This document shows, one piece after another, positions 34,360 to 43,171 of a stretch of 64,000 bases of DNA; position 1 is the stretch's first letter; each line of letters starts with the position of its first letter. The DNA is from Pelagibius sp. (lineage in GTDB: Bacteria; Pseudomonadota; Alphaproteobacteria; Kiloniellales; Kiloniellaceae). A model generated the notes under the pieces. That model did no database searches, was not told the DNA's origin, and saw nothing but the letters and a program-made list of their open reading frames with translations. The stretch lies in NCBI GenBank assembly GCA_028280305.1, contig JANQMC010000012.1:273846-337845 (forward strand), read 5' to 3'. Made by a program: the position numbers and the translations under genes.

Positions 34360-35556
34360 ATGGGCAAAACGGTCAAGAGTCTCAAAAAAGGCCTTTCAAG
34401 GCGCAGTGTTCTGGCTGCCGGCACTGCAGCGGCCGGCCTGGCTGCGCTACCCGGCCTCGGCACAACCGTGCTGGCGGCTGATACCGTCAAAGTTGGCGCC
34501 GTGCTCCCTTTCAGTGGTGGGCTGGAGCTCTTCGGCAATCAGGCCAAGTTGGGTATCGATCTGGCGGTGAAGGAAATAAACGACACCGGCGGCATCCTCG
34601 GGCAACCGCTTGAGGTGATCTATGAAGACAACAAGACCGACCCCAAGACCTCGGTGGAAAAGGCGACCAAGCTGATCCGCGGCGACGACGTGGTGGCACT
34701 GACCGGGCCAATCACCTCGAATGCGCGTGACGCCATGACGGCAACCATCAAGCGCCTGAAAACGCCGCTGCTCTATGCCACAAACTACGAGGGCGGGGCC
34801 TGCGACCGTTACCTTTTCTCCTTCAACACGGTGCCGAACCAGGAACTGGCGAAACTGCTGCCGCACCTTCAGGAAACCGTCGGCGGCAGCACCTATATGT
34901 TCGGGGCAGACTACGTCTGGCCGCAAAAGATGTTCGACGCAGCCAAGTCTTTGGCCGAAGGGCAGGGTGGCTCGGTGGCCGGCGTGGAATTCACGCCCTG
35001 GGGCGTGAAGGAATTTGCCCCGGTGATCCGGCGAATCGCCGACAGCGGGGCCAAGACCCTTCTCTTCGCGCTGCCCGGCGGCGACGGCATCACCTTCATC
35101 AAGCAGGCCGAGGCTTTTGGTCTTTTCGATCAGGTCACTGTCGGCTTCCTCGGCTTTGCCGAAACCTACCTCGGCGCCTTCGGGCCCGGCGGCGGGCAGA
35201 ACATGTGGGTGACCGTACCCTTCGTCGCCTCCAGCGACAATCCGGGGGTAAAGGATTTCGTCGCGCGCATCCGTGCTTCGGCCGGTGATGACGTGCCCAT
35301 CTCCCACTATGTGATGACCCATTACAACGCGATCAACGCTCTGCGCGATGCCCTGGAGCGCCAGGGGACGGTGAGCCGGGAGGCCGTGGTCGACGGGCTT
35401 GAAGGGCTGATCGTTGCATCGCCGGCCGGACCGGTAACCATCGGCTCGGCCGACCATCACGTCACCCTGCCGATGTTCCTGGCAAAAACCGAAGGCGACG
35501 GACTGAAGACCGTACAGGATCTGGGGCGGCTCGCACCGGAGGCCGGTTGCAGCTGA
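34360..35556 (+). CDS. Tat-exported branched-chain-amino-acid-type ABC substrate-binding protein
   Basis: This 398-residue periplasmic binding protein starts at ATG 34360 with AGGGGAG upstream and has a twin-arginine signal (LSRRSVLAAGTAAAG). The body is a type 1 binding fold of the LivJ/UrtA/FmdD group: VGAVLPFSGGLELFGNQ, then KEINDTGGILGQPLEVIYED. It is the first gene of an operon with a nicotinamidase-like hydrolase, two ATPases and two permeases. The ligand is not branched-chain amino acid by necessity; FmdD- and UrtA-like relatives bind amides or urea. A nicotinamide-like amide is a hypothesis from the neighbouring hydrolase. Confidence 0.9.
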   Translation: MGKTVKSLKKGLSRRSVLAAGTAAAGLAALPGLGTTVLAADTVKVGAVLPFSGGLELFGNQAKLGIDLAVKEINDTGGILGQPLEVIYEDNKTDPKTSVEKATKLIRGDDVVALTGPITSNARDAMTATIKRLKTPLLYATNYEGGACDRYLFSFNTVPNQELAKLLPHLQETVGGSTYMFGADYVWPQKMFDAAKSLAEGQGGSVAGVEFTPWGVKEFAPVIRRIADSGAKTLLFALPGGDGITFIKQAEAFGLFDQVTVGFLGFAETYLGAFGPGGGQNMWVTVPFVASSDNPGVKDFVARIRASAGDDVPISHYVMTHYNAINALRDALERQGTVSREAVVDGLEGLIVASPAGPVTIGSADHHVTLPMFLAKTEGDGLKTVQDLGRLAPEAGCS

Positions 35557-35583
35557 TGATCCAGGCAAACCCGGGAGGGCGAT

Positions 35584-36327
35584 ATGCCGGATAGTGCCGA
35601 TCTGCCGGGCCTGACCCGCGATCTGACGGCGGTCCTGCCGGTCGCCCCGGTCGATCTGGTTTTGGGAAAGCAGAAGACCGGACTGGTCATTGTCGACGAA
35701 GTGAACGGTTTCGCCACCGTCGGGGCGGGCAATCTCGCACCGCCGGCGCCCAATGCTCAGGTGGCGACCATGGTTGCGGAAACCGACCGCTTGGCCCGGG
35801 CTTTCACGGAGAAAGGCTGGCAGATCCTCGCTTTCCTGGACACCCACGTGCCCGGCAAACCGGAACCGCCTTATCCGCCGCACTGCGAAGCAGGCACGGG
35901 GGAAGAGGAGCTGGTGCCCGAACTGGCCTGGCTGGAAGAGGACCCGAATACCACCCTGGTGCGCAAGGACTGCATCAACGGTTTCGTCGGGGCAATCCGC
36001 CCGGACGGCAGCAATGCCGTGGTCGACTGGGTGAACGGGGCGCGGCTGGAGCGCCTGCTGGTGGTCGGCATCTGCACCGACATCTGCGTCATGGATTTTG
36101 TTCTGACCCTGCTCTCGGCACGCAACCACGATCTGATGCCGAGCCTGAGAGACATCTCTGTCTACAGCGAGGGCTGTTCGACCTACGACCTGCCGCTTTC
36201 GGTCGCCGAGAGCCTGGGCTTGCCAAAGACGGCGGCTCACCCGCAGGATCTGACGCATCATATGGGGCTCTACTTCATGGCCTCCCGCGGCGCGGAGATC
36301 GTCGGCAAAGTCACCTTGGACGGCTGA
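35584..36327 (+). CDS. Nicotinamidase-like cysteine hydrolase (plant NIC1 type)
   Basis: This 247-residue isochorismatase-fold hydrolase shows the full catalytic triad: Asp38 in VIVDEVNGF, Lys128 in LVRKDCINGF and Cys168 in GICTDICVMDF. Several tracts (AVGAGNLAPPAPN region, LAFLDTHVP, PPHCEAGTGEEELVP, HPQDLTHHMGLY) recall the plant nicotinamidase NIC1/NIC2 group more than bacterial PncA; this is from memory. The reaction would be nicotinamide to nicotinate plus ammonia, feeding NAD salvage. It is cytoplasmic, second in an ABC transporter operon, so it probably hydrolyses the imported amide. Amidases on related amides are the alternative. Confidence 0.85.
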   Translation: MPDSADLPGLTRDLTAVLPVAPVDLVLGKQKTGLVIVDEVNGFATVGAGNLAPPAPNAQVATMVAETDRLARAFTEKGWQILAFLDTHVPGKPEPPYPPHCEAGTGEEELVPELAWLEEDPNTTLVRKDCINGFVGAIRPDGSNAVVDWVNGARLERLLVVGICTDICVMDFVLTLLSARNHDLMPSLRDISVYSEGCSTYDLPLSVAESLGLPKTAAHPQDLTHHMGLYFMASRGAEIVGKVTLDG

Positions 36328-36347
36328 GCAGTCGTCATGAGCGCGCT

Positions 36348-37058
36348 GTGACGCCGCTGCTGGAAATCACCGGTCTGGAGAAGGACTTCGGCGGCGTTCG
36401 GGCCGCCGACGGGCTTGATCTTTCGCTCTCCGCCGGGGAGATGCTCTGCCTGATCGGCCCCAACGGCTGCGGCAAGACAACGCTCTTCAATCTGATCACC
36501 GCTGCAATCGCCTCCGACGCCGGTGCGTTGAAGTTTGACGGCGAGGATCTGCGCGGGCTTGAGCCTTATCAGATCGCGCGGCGCGGAATCCTGCGCAAGT
36601 TTCAGGTCCCCGGAATCTATCCCGAGCTCACGGTGGAGGAAAACCTGTCGCTCGCGGCGGGCGGCCGTCCGGGTATCGAAGCAGCGGATATGGAGGAGTT
36701 GCTGGCGCTTGCCCGCCTTTCCGAACGCAGGGCGGTCCCGGCCGGGACTCTGGCGCATGGCGAAAAGCAGTCCTTGGAAATCGTCATGGTGCTGGCGGGT
36801 AGACCCCGTCTGCTTCTGCTCGACGAACCGACCAACGGCATGACCGGCTCGGAGACCGCGGCCACGGTCGCGCTCATCAAGACGTTGCATCGTGACTACG
36901 GCTGCGCCGTCGTGGTGATCGAACACGATATGGGTTTTGTCGAGGAACTGGATTGTCCCGTTGCCCTGATGCTGCGCGGCAAGATCGTCCGGCGCGGCAG
37001 CTTTGCCGCCCTGCGCAACGATCCGCTGGTCAAAGAAGTCTATCTGGGGCAGGCATGA
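36348..37058 (+). CDS. Branched-chain-amino-acid-type ABC transporter ATPase (LivG-like)
   Basis: This 236-residue ATPase starts at GTG 36348, which overlaps the TGA of a four-codon frame beginning ATG 36337; translation may be reinitiated there. Walker A is GPNGCGKTT, the signature is LAHGEKQSLEI and Walker B is LLLLDEPTNGM. The LAHGE/LSHGE signature and position before a second ATPase identify the LivG-like subunit. It is coupled by ATGA overlap to the LivF-like gene. It powers import through the two downstream permeases. Confidence 0.9.
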   Translation: MTPLLEITGLEKDFGGVRAADGLDLSLSAGEMLCLIGPNGCGKTTLFNLITAAIASDAGALKFDGEDLRGLEPYQIARRGILRKFQVPGIYPELTVEENLSLAAGGRPGIEAADMEELLALARLSERRAVPAGTLAHGEKQSLEIVMVLAGRPRLLLLDEPTNGMTGSETAATVALIKTLHRDYGCAVVVIEHDMGFVEELDCPVALMLRGKIVRRGSFAALRNDPLVKEVYLGQA

Positions 37059-37762
37059 CCATGCTGCGCATAGAGGGTCTCGTCTGCGGGTACGGCGGCA
37101 GCCGGGTGCTGCGCGGTTTCGATCTGTCGGTGGGCGAGGGGGAGAGTGTCGCCCTGCTGGGGCGCAACGGCATGGGTAAGACCACCCTGCTGCGCGCCGT
37201 CATGGGCCTGATCAAAGCCAAAGAAGGAAAAATTGAGTTTGGCGACAATCGGATCGACGGCGCCAAGCCTGAAGTCATCGCCAAGGCCGGTCTCGCCTAT
37301 GTGCCGCAGGGCCGCGAGATCTTTCCCGATCTGAGTGTCGAGGAGAACCTGCTCCTCGGCGCCATGGGGAAGAACGGGCTCGGAGCGGCCGTGCCGGACC
37401 AGGTATTTCAGCGCTTCCCGATCCTGAAAGATCGCCTGAACCAGAAAGGCGGCACGCTCTCCGGCGGCCAGCAGCAGCAACTCGCCATTGGACGGGCGCT
37501 GGCCGGCCAACCGACGATGTTGCTGCTCGACGAACCTTCGGAAGGGCTGCAACCCTCCATCGTTACCGAGGTCGGCAACGCGATGCGCCGGGAGGTGGAA
37601 GAACGGGGACTGACTCTGGTGACCGTCGAACAGAACGTCGAACTCGCCCTCACCATTGCCGAGCGCTGCCTCTTTATCGAGAACGGCGTTCTGGTGGCCG
37701 AGGCCAGCAGTGCCACGCTGCGCGCCGACGACAGCCTGCTTCACAAGCACCTGGCGATCTAG
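37055..37762 (+). CDS. Branched-chain-amino-acid-type ABC transporter ATPase (LivF-like)
   Basis: This 235-residue ATPase starts at ATG 37055, overlapping the previous stop by 4 bases. Walker A is GRNGMGKTT, the signature is LSGGQQQQLAI, and Walker B is MLLLDEPSEGLQPS. The SEGLQPS extension is typical of LivF/UrtE subunits. It pairs with the LivG-like ATPase in the same complex. A ribosome site AGGAGAGGGG separates it from the first permease gene 13 bases on. Confidence 0.92.
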   Translation: MTMLRIEGLVCGYGGSRVLRGFDLSVGEGESVALLGRNGMGKTTLLRAVMGLIKAKEGKIEFGDNRIDGAKPEVIAKAGLAYVPQGREIFPDLSVEENLLLGAMGKNGLGAAVPDQVFQRFPILKDRLNQKGGTLSGGQQQQLAIGRALAGQPTMLLLDEPSEGLQPSIVTEVGNAMRREVEERGLTLVTVEQNVELALTIAERCLFIENGVLVAEASSATLRADDSLLHKHLAI

Positions 37763-37775
37763 GAGAGGGGTAGAG

Positions 37776-38636
37776 ATGGACCAGGCCCTGCTGCTCCTGC
37801 TCGATGCCACCAACTATGTGCTGGTGATTATCCTTGTGGCCATGGGGCTGGTCATTGTCTTCGGGCTGATGCGGGTCATCAACATGGCCCATGGCGAACT
37901 CTTTCTGCTCGGCGCCTACACCCTGGTGCTGCTGCAGCAGGCGGGAGTTCCCTATTGGATCGGCCTGATCGCGGCGACGCTTCTCGTCGGTTTCATCGGC
38001 CTGCTGATGGAAGAGCTGGTGATCCGCCACATCTACCACCGCTTTCTCGACACCATTCTGGCGACCTGGGGAATCTCCATCGCCATCAAGCAGGGCGTGG
38101 TCCTGCTTTTTGGACCGGGGGCCCAATCGACAACCGCGCCGATCACGGCTCAACTGCAGATTTTCGGCGCCAGCTATCCCGCTTACCGACTGTTCATTAT
38201 GGCCGTGGCCCTGCTGGTTGTGGCGGGAACCTTCTACCTCTTTTTCCGCACCCGCTTCGGCCTGGCGGCACGGGCGGTCATCGCCAACCGCGCCATGGCC
38301 GGCTGTCTCGGCGTTCCGACCCGCACCTTCGATCGCCTGACCTTTGCCTATGGCGCAGCCTTGGCGGGGCTCGCAGGCGCGGTGATGGCGCCGATCATGA
38401 GCGTCGACCCGCAAATGGGTCTCGGCTTCCTGATCCCGGCCTTTCTCTCCATCCTGGTCGGCGGTGCCGGTCATCTCGCCGGGCCGGTTCTGGGCGCCGG
38501 GCTGATCGGTGCGACGGACAGCGTGACCGCCGGCCTCTGGTCGCCGGTCATGGCCCAGGTCGTGGTGTTTGCCATGGCGGTTGTCGCCATCAGGCTGTTC
38601 CCCGGCGGTCTCATGGGCCGTGGCGGTCCGCGATGA
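37776..38636 (+). CDS. Branched-chain-amino-acid-type ABC permease (LivH-like)
   Basis: This 286-residue inner-membrane permease starts at ATG 37776 after AGGAGAGGGG. It has about eight hydrophobic segments and LivH features: GLMRVINMAHGELFLLGAY near residue 28 and VGGAGHLAGPVLGAGLIG near residue 230. It overlaps the LivM-like gene by 4 bases. It forms the translocation path together with that subunit. Confidence 0.92.
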   Translation: MDQALLLLLDATNYVLVIILVAMGLVIVFGLMRVINMAHGELFLLGAYTLVLLQQAGVPYWIGLIAATLLVGFIGLLMEELVIRHIYHRFLDTILATWGISIAIKQGVVLLFGPGAQSTTAPITAQLQIFGASYPAYRLFIMAVALLVVAGTFYLFFRTRFGLAARAVIANRAMAGCLGVPTRTFDRLTFAYGAALAGLAGAVMAPIMSVDPQMGLGFLIPAFLSILVGGAGHLAGPVLGAGLIGATDSVTAGLWSPVMAQVVVFAMAVVAIRLFPGGLMGRGGPR

Positions 38637-39649
38637 CGCTTTCTGCTCAGTTCTTCGCCGACCGCCGCAATCGTACAGATGCGCTCATCTGGGTCGGATT
38701 TCTCGCCCTGCCTTTGGTGCTGGGGGAATGGGAAGTGACCCAGATCGCCCAGTATCTGACCTATGGCATCTTTGCCATGAGCCTGGCGCTGATCTGGGGC
38801 CACTGCGGTCTCATGAGTTTCGGTCATGCGGTCTTCTTCGGACTTGGCGCTTATGCCATGAGCCTTTCGACCCTGGGCATGCTGCCCGGCTTGGAAGGTT
38901 GGACCAGCAGCTATCTCGGCATCGCCCTGGCGCTGGCGGTCCCGGCGGTCTTCGCCAACTTGCTGGGGCGTTTCCTGTTCTACGGCAGAGGCCTGCAGGG
39001 CGCGCAGTTGGCCATCGTCATGCTGGCGGTCGCGGTGATTGCCGAGCGGCTGATGGCACGCTGGCCCTACGCCGGCGGCATGAACGGGCTTATGTCGGTA
39101 CCGCCGGTGAACCTCGGCCTCTTCGGTGCCGACATCGAAATCTTCGATCCTCTGCCGCTCTATTACCTGACCCTGTTTGCCGCCATTGCCGTCTACATCA
39201 TCCTGGAATCTCTGGTGCGCTCGCGCCGTGGCGTGGTGATGCGGGCGGTGGCCAGCGATGAAGCCCGCACGGCCTTCCTGGGTTACGACACCAGGGCCGT
39301 AAAACTATCCGCGTTTACAATCTCGGCGGCTGTCGCCGGTTTTGCAGGCGCGCTTTTCGTTGCCCAGTTCGGCTTCGTCTCGCCGCCCTTGATCGGTTTC
39401 GGTCTCTCCACCGAAGTTCTGATCTGGGTCGCCCTGGGCGGGCGACACGGCCTGCTGACGGCGTTTCTTGGCGCCATTATCGTACGTCTCGCCGAAAACA
39501 CGCTGGCCGACCTTTTGGGGCCGGCCTGGCTGCTTGGCCTTGGCCTGCTTTTCGTGCTCTGCGTGATTTTTCTACCCCGCGGCTTGCTGGGCGAAATCTA
39601 TACGCGACTCACGTTGCCCCGCGGCACGGCAGATACCGGTCAGAGATAG
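38633..39649 (+). CDS. Branched-chain-amino-acid-type ABC permease (LivM-like)
   Basis: This 338-residue inner-membrane permease starts at ATG 38633 in an ATGA overlap with the LivH-like gene. It shows the LivM motif GHCGLMSFGHAVFFGLGAYA and the conserved cytoplasmic loop RAVASDEARTAFLGYD. It has nine to ten hydrophobic segments. It is the last transporter gene of the operon; a weak hairpin follows. The full set (binding protein, hydrolase, two ATPases, two permeases) is therefore complete and self-contained. Confidence 0.92.
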   Translation: MTLSAQFFADRRNRTDALIWVGFLALPLVLGEWEVTQIAQYLTYGIFAMSLALIWGHCGLMSFGHAVFFGLGAYAMSLSTLGMLPGLEGWTSSYLGIALALAVPAVFANLLGRFLFYGRGLQGAQLAIVMLAVAVIAERLMARWPYAGGMNGLMSVPPVNLGLFGADIEIFDPLPLYYLTLFAAIAVYIILESLVRSRRGVVMRAVASDEARTAFLGYDTRAVKLSAFTISAAVAGFAGALFVAQFGFVSPPLIGFGLSTEVLIWVALGGRHGLLTAFLGAIIVRLAENTLADLLGPAWLLGLGLLFVLCVIFLPRGLLGEIYTRLTLPRGTADTGQR

Positions 39650-39652
39650 TTT

Positions 39653-39665
39653 GGGCCTTCGGCCC
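39653..39665 (+). terminator. Weak hairpin after the Liv-type operon
   Basis: GGGCC and GGCCC enclose a TTC loop four bases after the livM-like stop. The T tract (GGTTTT) is about 8 bases downstream and interrupted, so termination may be partial. Confidence 0.35.
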
Positions 39666-39782
39666 TGATAGGTTTTACCAAACAACGGCCGCTTTTCATA
39701 AGCCTGCCTCATAGCCATGTTAAAGTTTGTGTTTGTGCAAACGGGCTGGGCGGATGCACGGAATCGACAAAGGAAGGTATCG

Positions 39783-40802
39783 ATGCCAAGCACAATGAAA
39801 GCCGCCGTCGTCACCGAATTCGGGAAGCCGCTCGACATTCGCGAGGTCGATAAACCCGAAGTGAGTGACGGCAAGATCGTGGTCAAGATCGAAGCCAGCG
39901 GGGTCTGCCACACTGACCTGCACGCCGCGCAGGGCGACTGGCCGGTGAAGCCCACACCGCCCTTTATTCCAGGGCATGAGGGCGTCGGTTCAGTTGCGGA
40001 GGTCGGCCGCGGCGTCACCTCGGTCAAGGAAGGCGACCGCGTCGGCGTGCCCTGGCTTCACACGGCCTGCGGCTGCTGCCGCCACTGCGTCGGCGGCTGG
40101 GAAACGCTCTGTGAGTCCCAGGCAAACACCGGCTACAGCGTCAATGGCGGTTTTGCAGACTATGTCCTTGCCGATCCGGACTACGTCGGCCACCTGCCCG
40201 ACGGCCTCGACTTCGCGCCCGCCGCCCCGATCCTCTGCGCCGGGGTCACTGTCTATAAGGGCCTGAAGGAAACCGAGGTCAAGCCGGGACAGACCGTCGC
40301 CGTGGTTGGCATCGGCGGACTGGGGCAGCTTGCGGTTCAGTACGCGAAGGCCATGGGCTTTCACGTGATCGCTATCGACATTGCCGACGAAAAACTGAAG
40401 ATGGCCTCGGACTCCGGCGCCGATCAGGTCTTCAACGCGGCGACCACCGATGCCGCCGCAGAGATCGCCAAAAACGGCGGGGTCGAAGGCGTCGTCGTTA
40501 CCGCGGTATCGCGCGATTCTTTCTCGCAAGCCGTTACCATGCTGGGACGCGGCGGCACCATGAGCCTGATCGGTTTGCCGCCCGGCGGCTTCGAGCTGCC
40601 GATTTTCGAAGTGGTGCTGATGCGCAAAACAATCCGCGGATCGATCGTCGGCACCCGCAACGATCTGTCGGAAGCGCTTCAGTTTGCCGCCGAGGGCAAG
40701 GTGGCATCCCACTTCGCAACCGACCGCCTGGAGAACGTCAACGACATCTTCGGGCGCATGGAAGCCGGCAAGATCGACGGCCGGATCGTCATGGAGATTT
40801 GA
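39783..40802 (+). CDS. adhP: Zinc-dependent alcohol dehydrogenase (AdhP family)
   Basis: This 339-residue cytoplasmic NAD-dependent alcohol dehydrogenase starts at ATG 39783 with AAGGAAGG upstream. The catalytic zinc site is in GVCHTDLHAA and PGHEGVGSV; the structural zinc cysteines are clustered in TACGCCRHCVGGWETLC; the Rossmann motif is VVGIGGLGQLA. It oxidises primary alcohols such as ethanol or reduces aldehydes. It is separated from the Liv-type operon by about 130 bases and runs into the convergent ICMT-like gene with a 14-base overlap. It could complement the PQQ enzyme under other conditions; that link is inferred. Confidence 0.93.
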   Translation: MPSTMKAAVVTEFGKPLDIREVDKPEVSDGKIVVKIEASGVCHTDLHAAQGDWPVKPTPPFIPGHEGVGSVAEVGRGVTSVKEGDRVGVPWLHTACGCCRHCVGGWETLCESQANTGYSVNGGFADYVLADPDYVGHLPDGLDFAPAAPILCAGVTVYKGLKETEVKPGQTVAVVGIGGLGQLAVQYAKAMGFHVIAIDIADEKLKMASDSGADQVFNAATTDAAAEIAKNGGVEGVVVTAVSRDSFSQAVTMLGRGGTMSLIGLPPGGFELPIFEVVLMRKTIRGSIVGTRNDLSEALQFAAEGKVASHFATDRLENVNDIFGRMEAGKIDGRIVMEI

Positions 40803-41319
40803 CCGGTCCCGTCTTCAACGATTCAGAGCGACGGGGCGCGATGGCGCGCTCCTCGCAGCTTATCCGAACAGCCAGGACGATCGCGTTGGCCACGGAAAAG
40901 GCGAGCGCGATCTCCCAGGCGCCGAAGGCCAGCGGCAGCACGAGGATCTCACCGGCCACGACCAGATAATTAGGATGACGGAAGAGGCGGTAAGGGCCTT
41001 TTCGCACCAGCGGTACATCGGGCAGGGTGATGATCCTGGTGGTCCAGTAGCGGCCCAGCGTGATCAGGACCCAAAGGCGCAACAACTGCAGTACCAGGAA
41101 AACCCCAAGCAGGGGCCAAGAGGCGGGAGCGTCCGCCGGCACGAAAACCAGCAGCGCCAGAAGCCACAGCGTGTGAAGGCCGACCAGTAGGGGATAGTGA
41201 CCGGCGCCAATCTCCTGTCCGCCTTCAGCCAGAAGGCGTCGCGTGTTGCGCCGGGCGTAAACCAGTTCACCGAGGCGTTGGAGGGCAACGAGGATCAGAA
41301 CGGCCCAGAGCACGCTCAT
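40789..41319 (-). CDS. Isoprenylcysteine carboxyl methyltransferase-like membrane protein
   Basis: This 176-residue membrane protein has four or five hydrophobic segments and the ICMT signature (LGRYWTTRII, then GPYRLFRHPNYL and EERAI). Bacterial members next to type III polyketide synthases O-methylate alkylresorcinol or alkylpyrone products. The start lies 4 bases after the polyketide synthase stop, so the two are co-translated. S-adenosylmethionine would be the donor. The 3' end overlaps the convergent adhP gene by 14 bases. Confidence is high for the family. Confidence 0.88.
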   Translation of the reverse strand: MSVLWAVLILVALQRLGELVYARRNTRRLLAEGGQEIGAGHYPLLVGLHTLWLLALLVFVPADAPASWPLLGVFLVLQLLRLWVLITLGRYWTTRIITLPDVPLVRKGPYRLFRHPNYLVVAGEILVLPLAFGAWEIALAFSVANAIVLAVRISCEERAIAPRRSESLKTGPVKSP

Positions 41320-41323
41320 GGCT

Positions 41324-42478
41324 TCACGCCTCCAGGATCTGGAACCCTGCGCTGAAGCCAGGGCCGAGCGCCGTCATGATGTAGCGGCCCTTCATGCCGG
41401 CCGCGCGCATGCGCTCCAGCACGAAAAGCACCGTCACCGCAGACATGTTACCGAAGTCCCGCAGCACACCCCGTGCCGCCGAGAGGTTGCCTTCCTCAAG
41501 ACCGAAGACCTCTTCCAGCGCGGCGATCACCTTGGCGCCACCGGGATGGCAGACGTAGCCGTCGATATCGGCCCGGGTGTAGCCGTGATCTGCGAGAAAG
41601 GTATCCAGAGCTGCCCCCAGGCGGTCTTGGACGAGCGACGGTATGTCGCGTGAGAAAACCACACCGAGCCCGTCGTTCTCGACATCCCAGCCCATAACAT
41701 CGAGCGACGCCGGCCAGGTGTACTCACCTGATGCCGTAAGCTGCAGCGGCGGCATAGATTGTCGGGTCTCCGGCGCGCGAGCGCCGGGTAGCGCCGGATC
41801 GGCGGGTGATTCCAGCAAAACCGCAGCAACGCCGTCACCGAAAAGCGCCGTCGCGATCACATTGCTCTTGGAGCGGTCGTTGGCCCGAAAGGTGAGGGCG
41901 CAGAGTTCCGCCACCAGGCAAAGAACCCGCATGCCCGGACGGCTCTTGGCCAAAGCCGCGGCCCGCGACAGGCCCATCACACCGCCCGCACAGCCCAGGC
42001 CGAAAATCGGCAGCCGGATGACGTCGCGCCGGAACGCGAGGCGATCCATCAACCGCGCATCCAGACTGGGCACGGCGATCCCGGTGGTCGAAACAGCCAC
42101 GATGGCATCAACGGCATCGAGCGGCAGACCTGCCTGCTCGAGGCACCGCAAGGTCGCTTCCTCGAACAGATCCAGGGCATTGTCGATGAACAACTGGTTC
42201 CGGGTCTTCCAGTCGCTGGGCTCAAGATACCATTCGATAGGCACACAGGACCGGCGGGTGAGGATACCGGCGTTGTCGAATGCGGGCAAAAGACGGTCGA
42301 TGTTGATGCGCCGTCCGCCAAAGAGAGAACGCACGCGGGTGACCACGTCTTCCTGGCGCAGCACATACTTCGGTACGGCGGTGGTAAGGCCGGTGAGAGA
42401 AACGGCGTTTTCCGCCGCAGGCTTGGGCGCGGCGCGCTCCTCGCGCGCCATCTGAAGGTCTAAAGCAGTGATGTCCAT
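41324..42478 (-). CDS. Type III polyketide synthase (chalcone/stilbene synthase family)
   Basis: This 384-residue enzyme carries the complete catalytic triad: Cys163 in FGLGCAGGVMG, His311 in VCHPGGAK and Asn344 in DFGNMSAV. Type III synthases condense a fatty acyl-CoA starter with malonyl-CoA to make alkylresorcinols or alkylpyrones in bacteria. The partner ICMT-like methyltransferase follows directly, the usual two-gene arrangement. Length fits the family (350-400). The gene is first in its operon, with about 240 bases of promoter region that include a tandem direct repeat. Product identity is not determined. Confidence 0.92.
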   Translation of the reverse strand: MDITALDLQMAREERAAPKPAAENAVSLTGLTTAVPKYVLRQEDVVTRVRSLFGGRRINIDRLLPAFDNAGILTRRSCVPIEWYLEPSDWKTRNQLFIDNALDLFEEATLRCLEQAGLPLDAVDAIVAVSTTGIAVPSLDARLMDRLAFRRDVIRLPIFGLGCAGGVMGLSRAAALAKSRPGMRVLCLVAELCALTFRANDRSKSNVIATALFGDGVAAVLLESPADPALPGARAPETRQSMPPLQLTASGEYTWPASLDVMGWDVENDGLGVVFSRDIPSLVQDRLGAALDTFLADHGYTRADIDGYVCHPGGAKVIAALEEVFGLEEGNLSAARGVLRDFGNMSAVTVLFVLERMRAAGMKGRYIMTALGPGFSAGFQILEA

Positions 42479-42576
42479 CTCCCTGGGTGTATCGGGGAGT
42501 GCCTGCCCGGCCTCCCATCAAAGCCACCGCGTGTGGCCGTCGTCGCCCTTCTTAAGACTGTTACGTGCCCCTCAAC

Positions 42577-42605
42577 CCCAGGGTTTCAAGGCCCAGGGTT
42601 TCAAG
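42577..42605. repeat. Tandem 14-base direct repeat in the polyketide synthase promoter region
   Basis: The 14-base unit CCCAGGGTTTCAAG occurs twice with a 15-base period. It lies about 100 bases upstream of the polyketide synthase start and 115 before the unknown exported-protein gene. The spacing of one and a half helical turns could suit a dimeric regulator, or the repeat may be accidental duplication. Confidence 0.6.
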
Positions 42606-42718
42606 ACTGAATCGTTAATCCTTTGTTAGTCACAGCCCTTAACGCGGCCCTAGGCGACTGCTGATACCTTGAAGAGGCTCAGGAAGAGCCTGCGCTTCGC
42701 GCAAAATGGTAGGTAACC

Positions 42719-43171
42719 ATGGTCAAGCATCTGACATTAATGGTGTATTTCACCGTTACCCTTGGCGCCACTTTCGGCCAGGGCGGAACCGCCGTGCTGG
42801 CCGGCAAGCTCTACACCACCAACCCCGGTCACTATCCCACTCATAATTCCGGCGGATCAGCCGATACATCGGTGTTGGGGCGCAAAACCAAACAGGTTCG
42901 AGCCGGATCGCGCCTGCTGGTGCGCGACGAGGGCCGACTCCATGAAGCCTGGGTCCTGAATCCGGAGCTTTCGAAGGCCTGCAACAAGCGGATTTTCCGC
43001 CAAAAGCGCGACAAATTCTACATCGGCATCGTCGACGGACGTACCTACGGCGCTGCGGTCGGCGGCCACGGCAGCCTGGTGGACCGGGCAAAAATGGCGG
43101 AAAATCAGGTGGTTTACCTGTTTCGCGGCGAGGGGACGACAGACTGCCGGGTTTATCATCGGACCAAATAA
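42719..43171 (+). CDS. Unknown exported protein, 150 residues
   Basis: I do not recognise the family. The protein has a hydrophobic N-terminus (HLTLMVYFTVTLGATFG) consistent with a signal peptide, a basic central part (CNKRIFRQKRDKFY) and two cysteines, one in SKACNKR and one in TTDCRVY, which could form a disulfide in the periplasm. It stands alone, divergent from the polyketide synthase gene and followed by a strong terminator about 110 bases on. Composition and codon use resemble the neighbours, so it looks like a real gene. Confidence 0.62.
   Translation: MVKHLTLMVYFTVTLGATFGQGGTAVLAGKLYTTNPGHYPTHNSGGSADTSVLGRKTKQVRAGSRLLVRDEGRLHEAWVLNPELSKACNKRIFRQKRDKFYIGIVDGRTYGAAVGGHGSLVDRAKMAENQVVYLFRGEGTTDCRVYHRTK

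Noticed and set aside
34447..36261. Long open frame (604 codons) antisense to the binding protein and nicotinamidase genes
   Set aside because: Low-complexity shadow translation spanning two unrelated genes and the gap between them.
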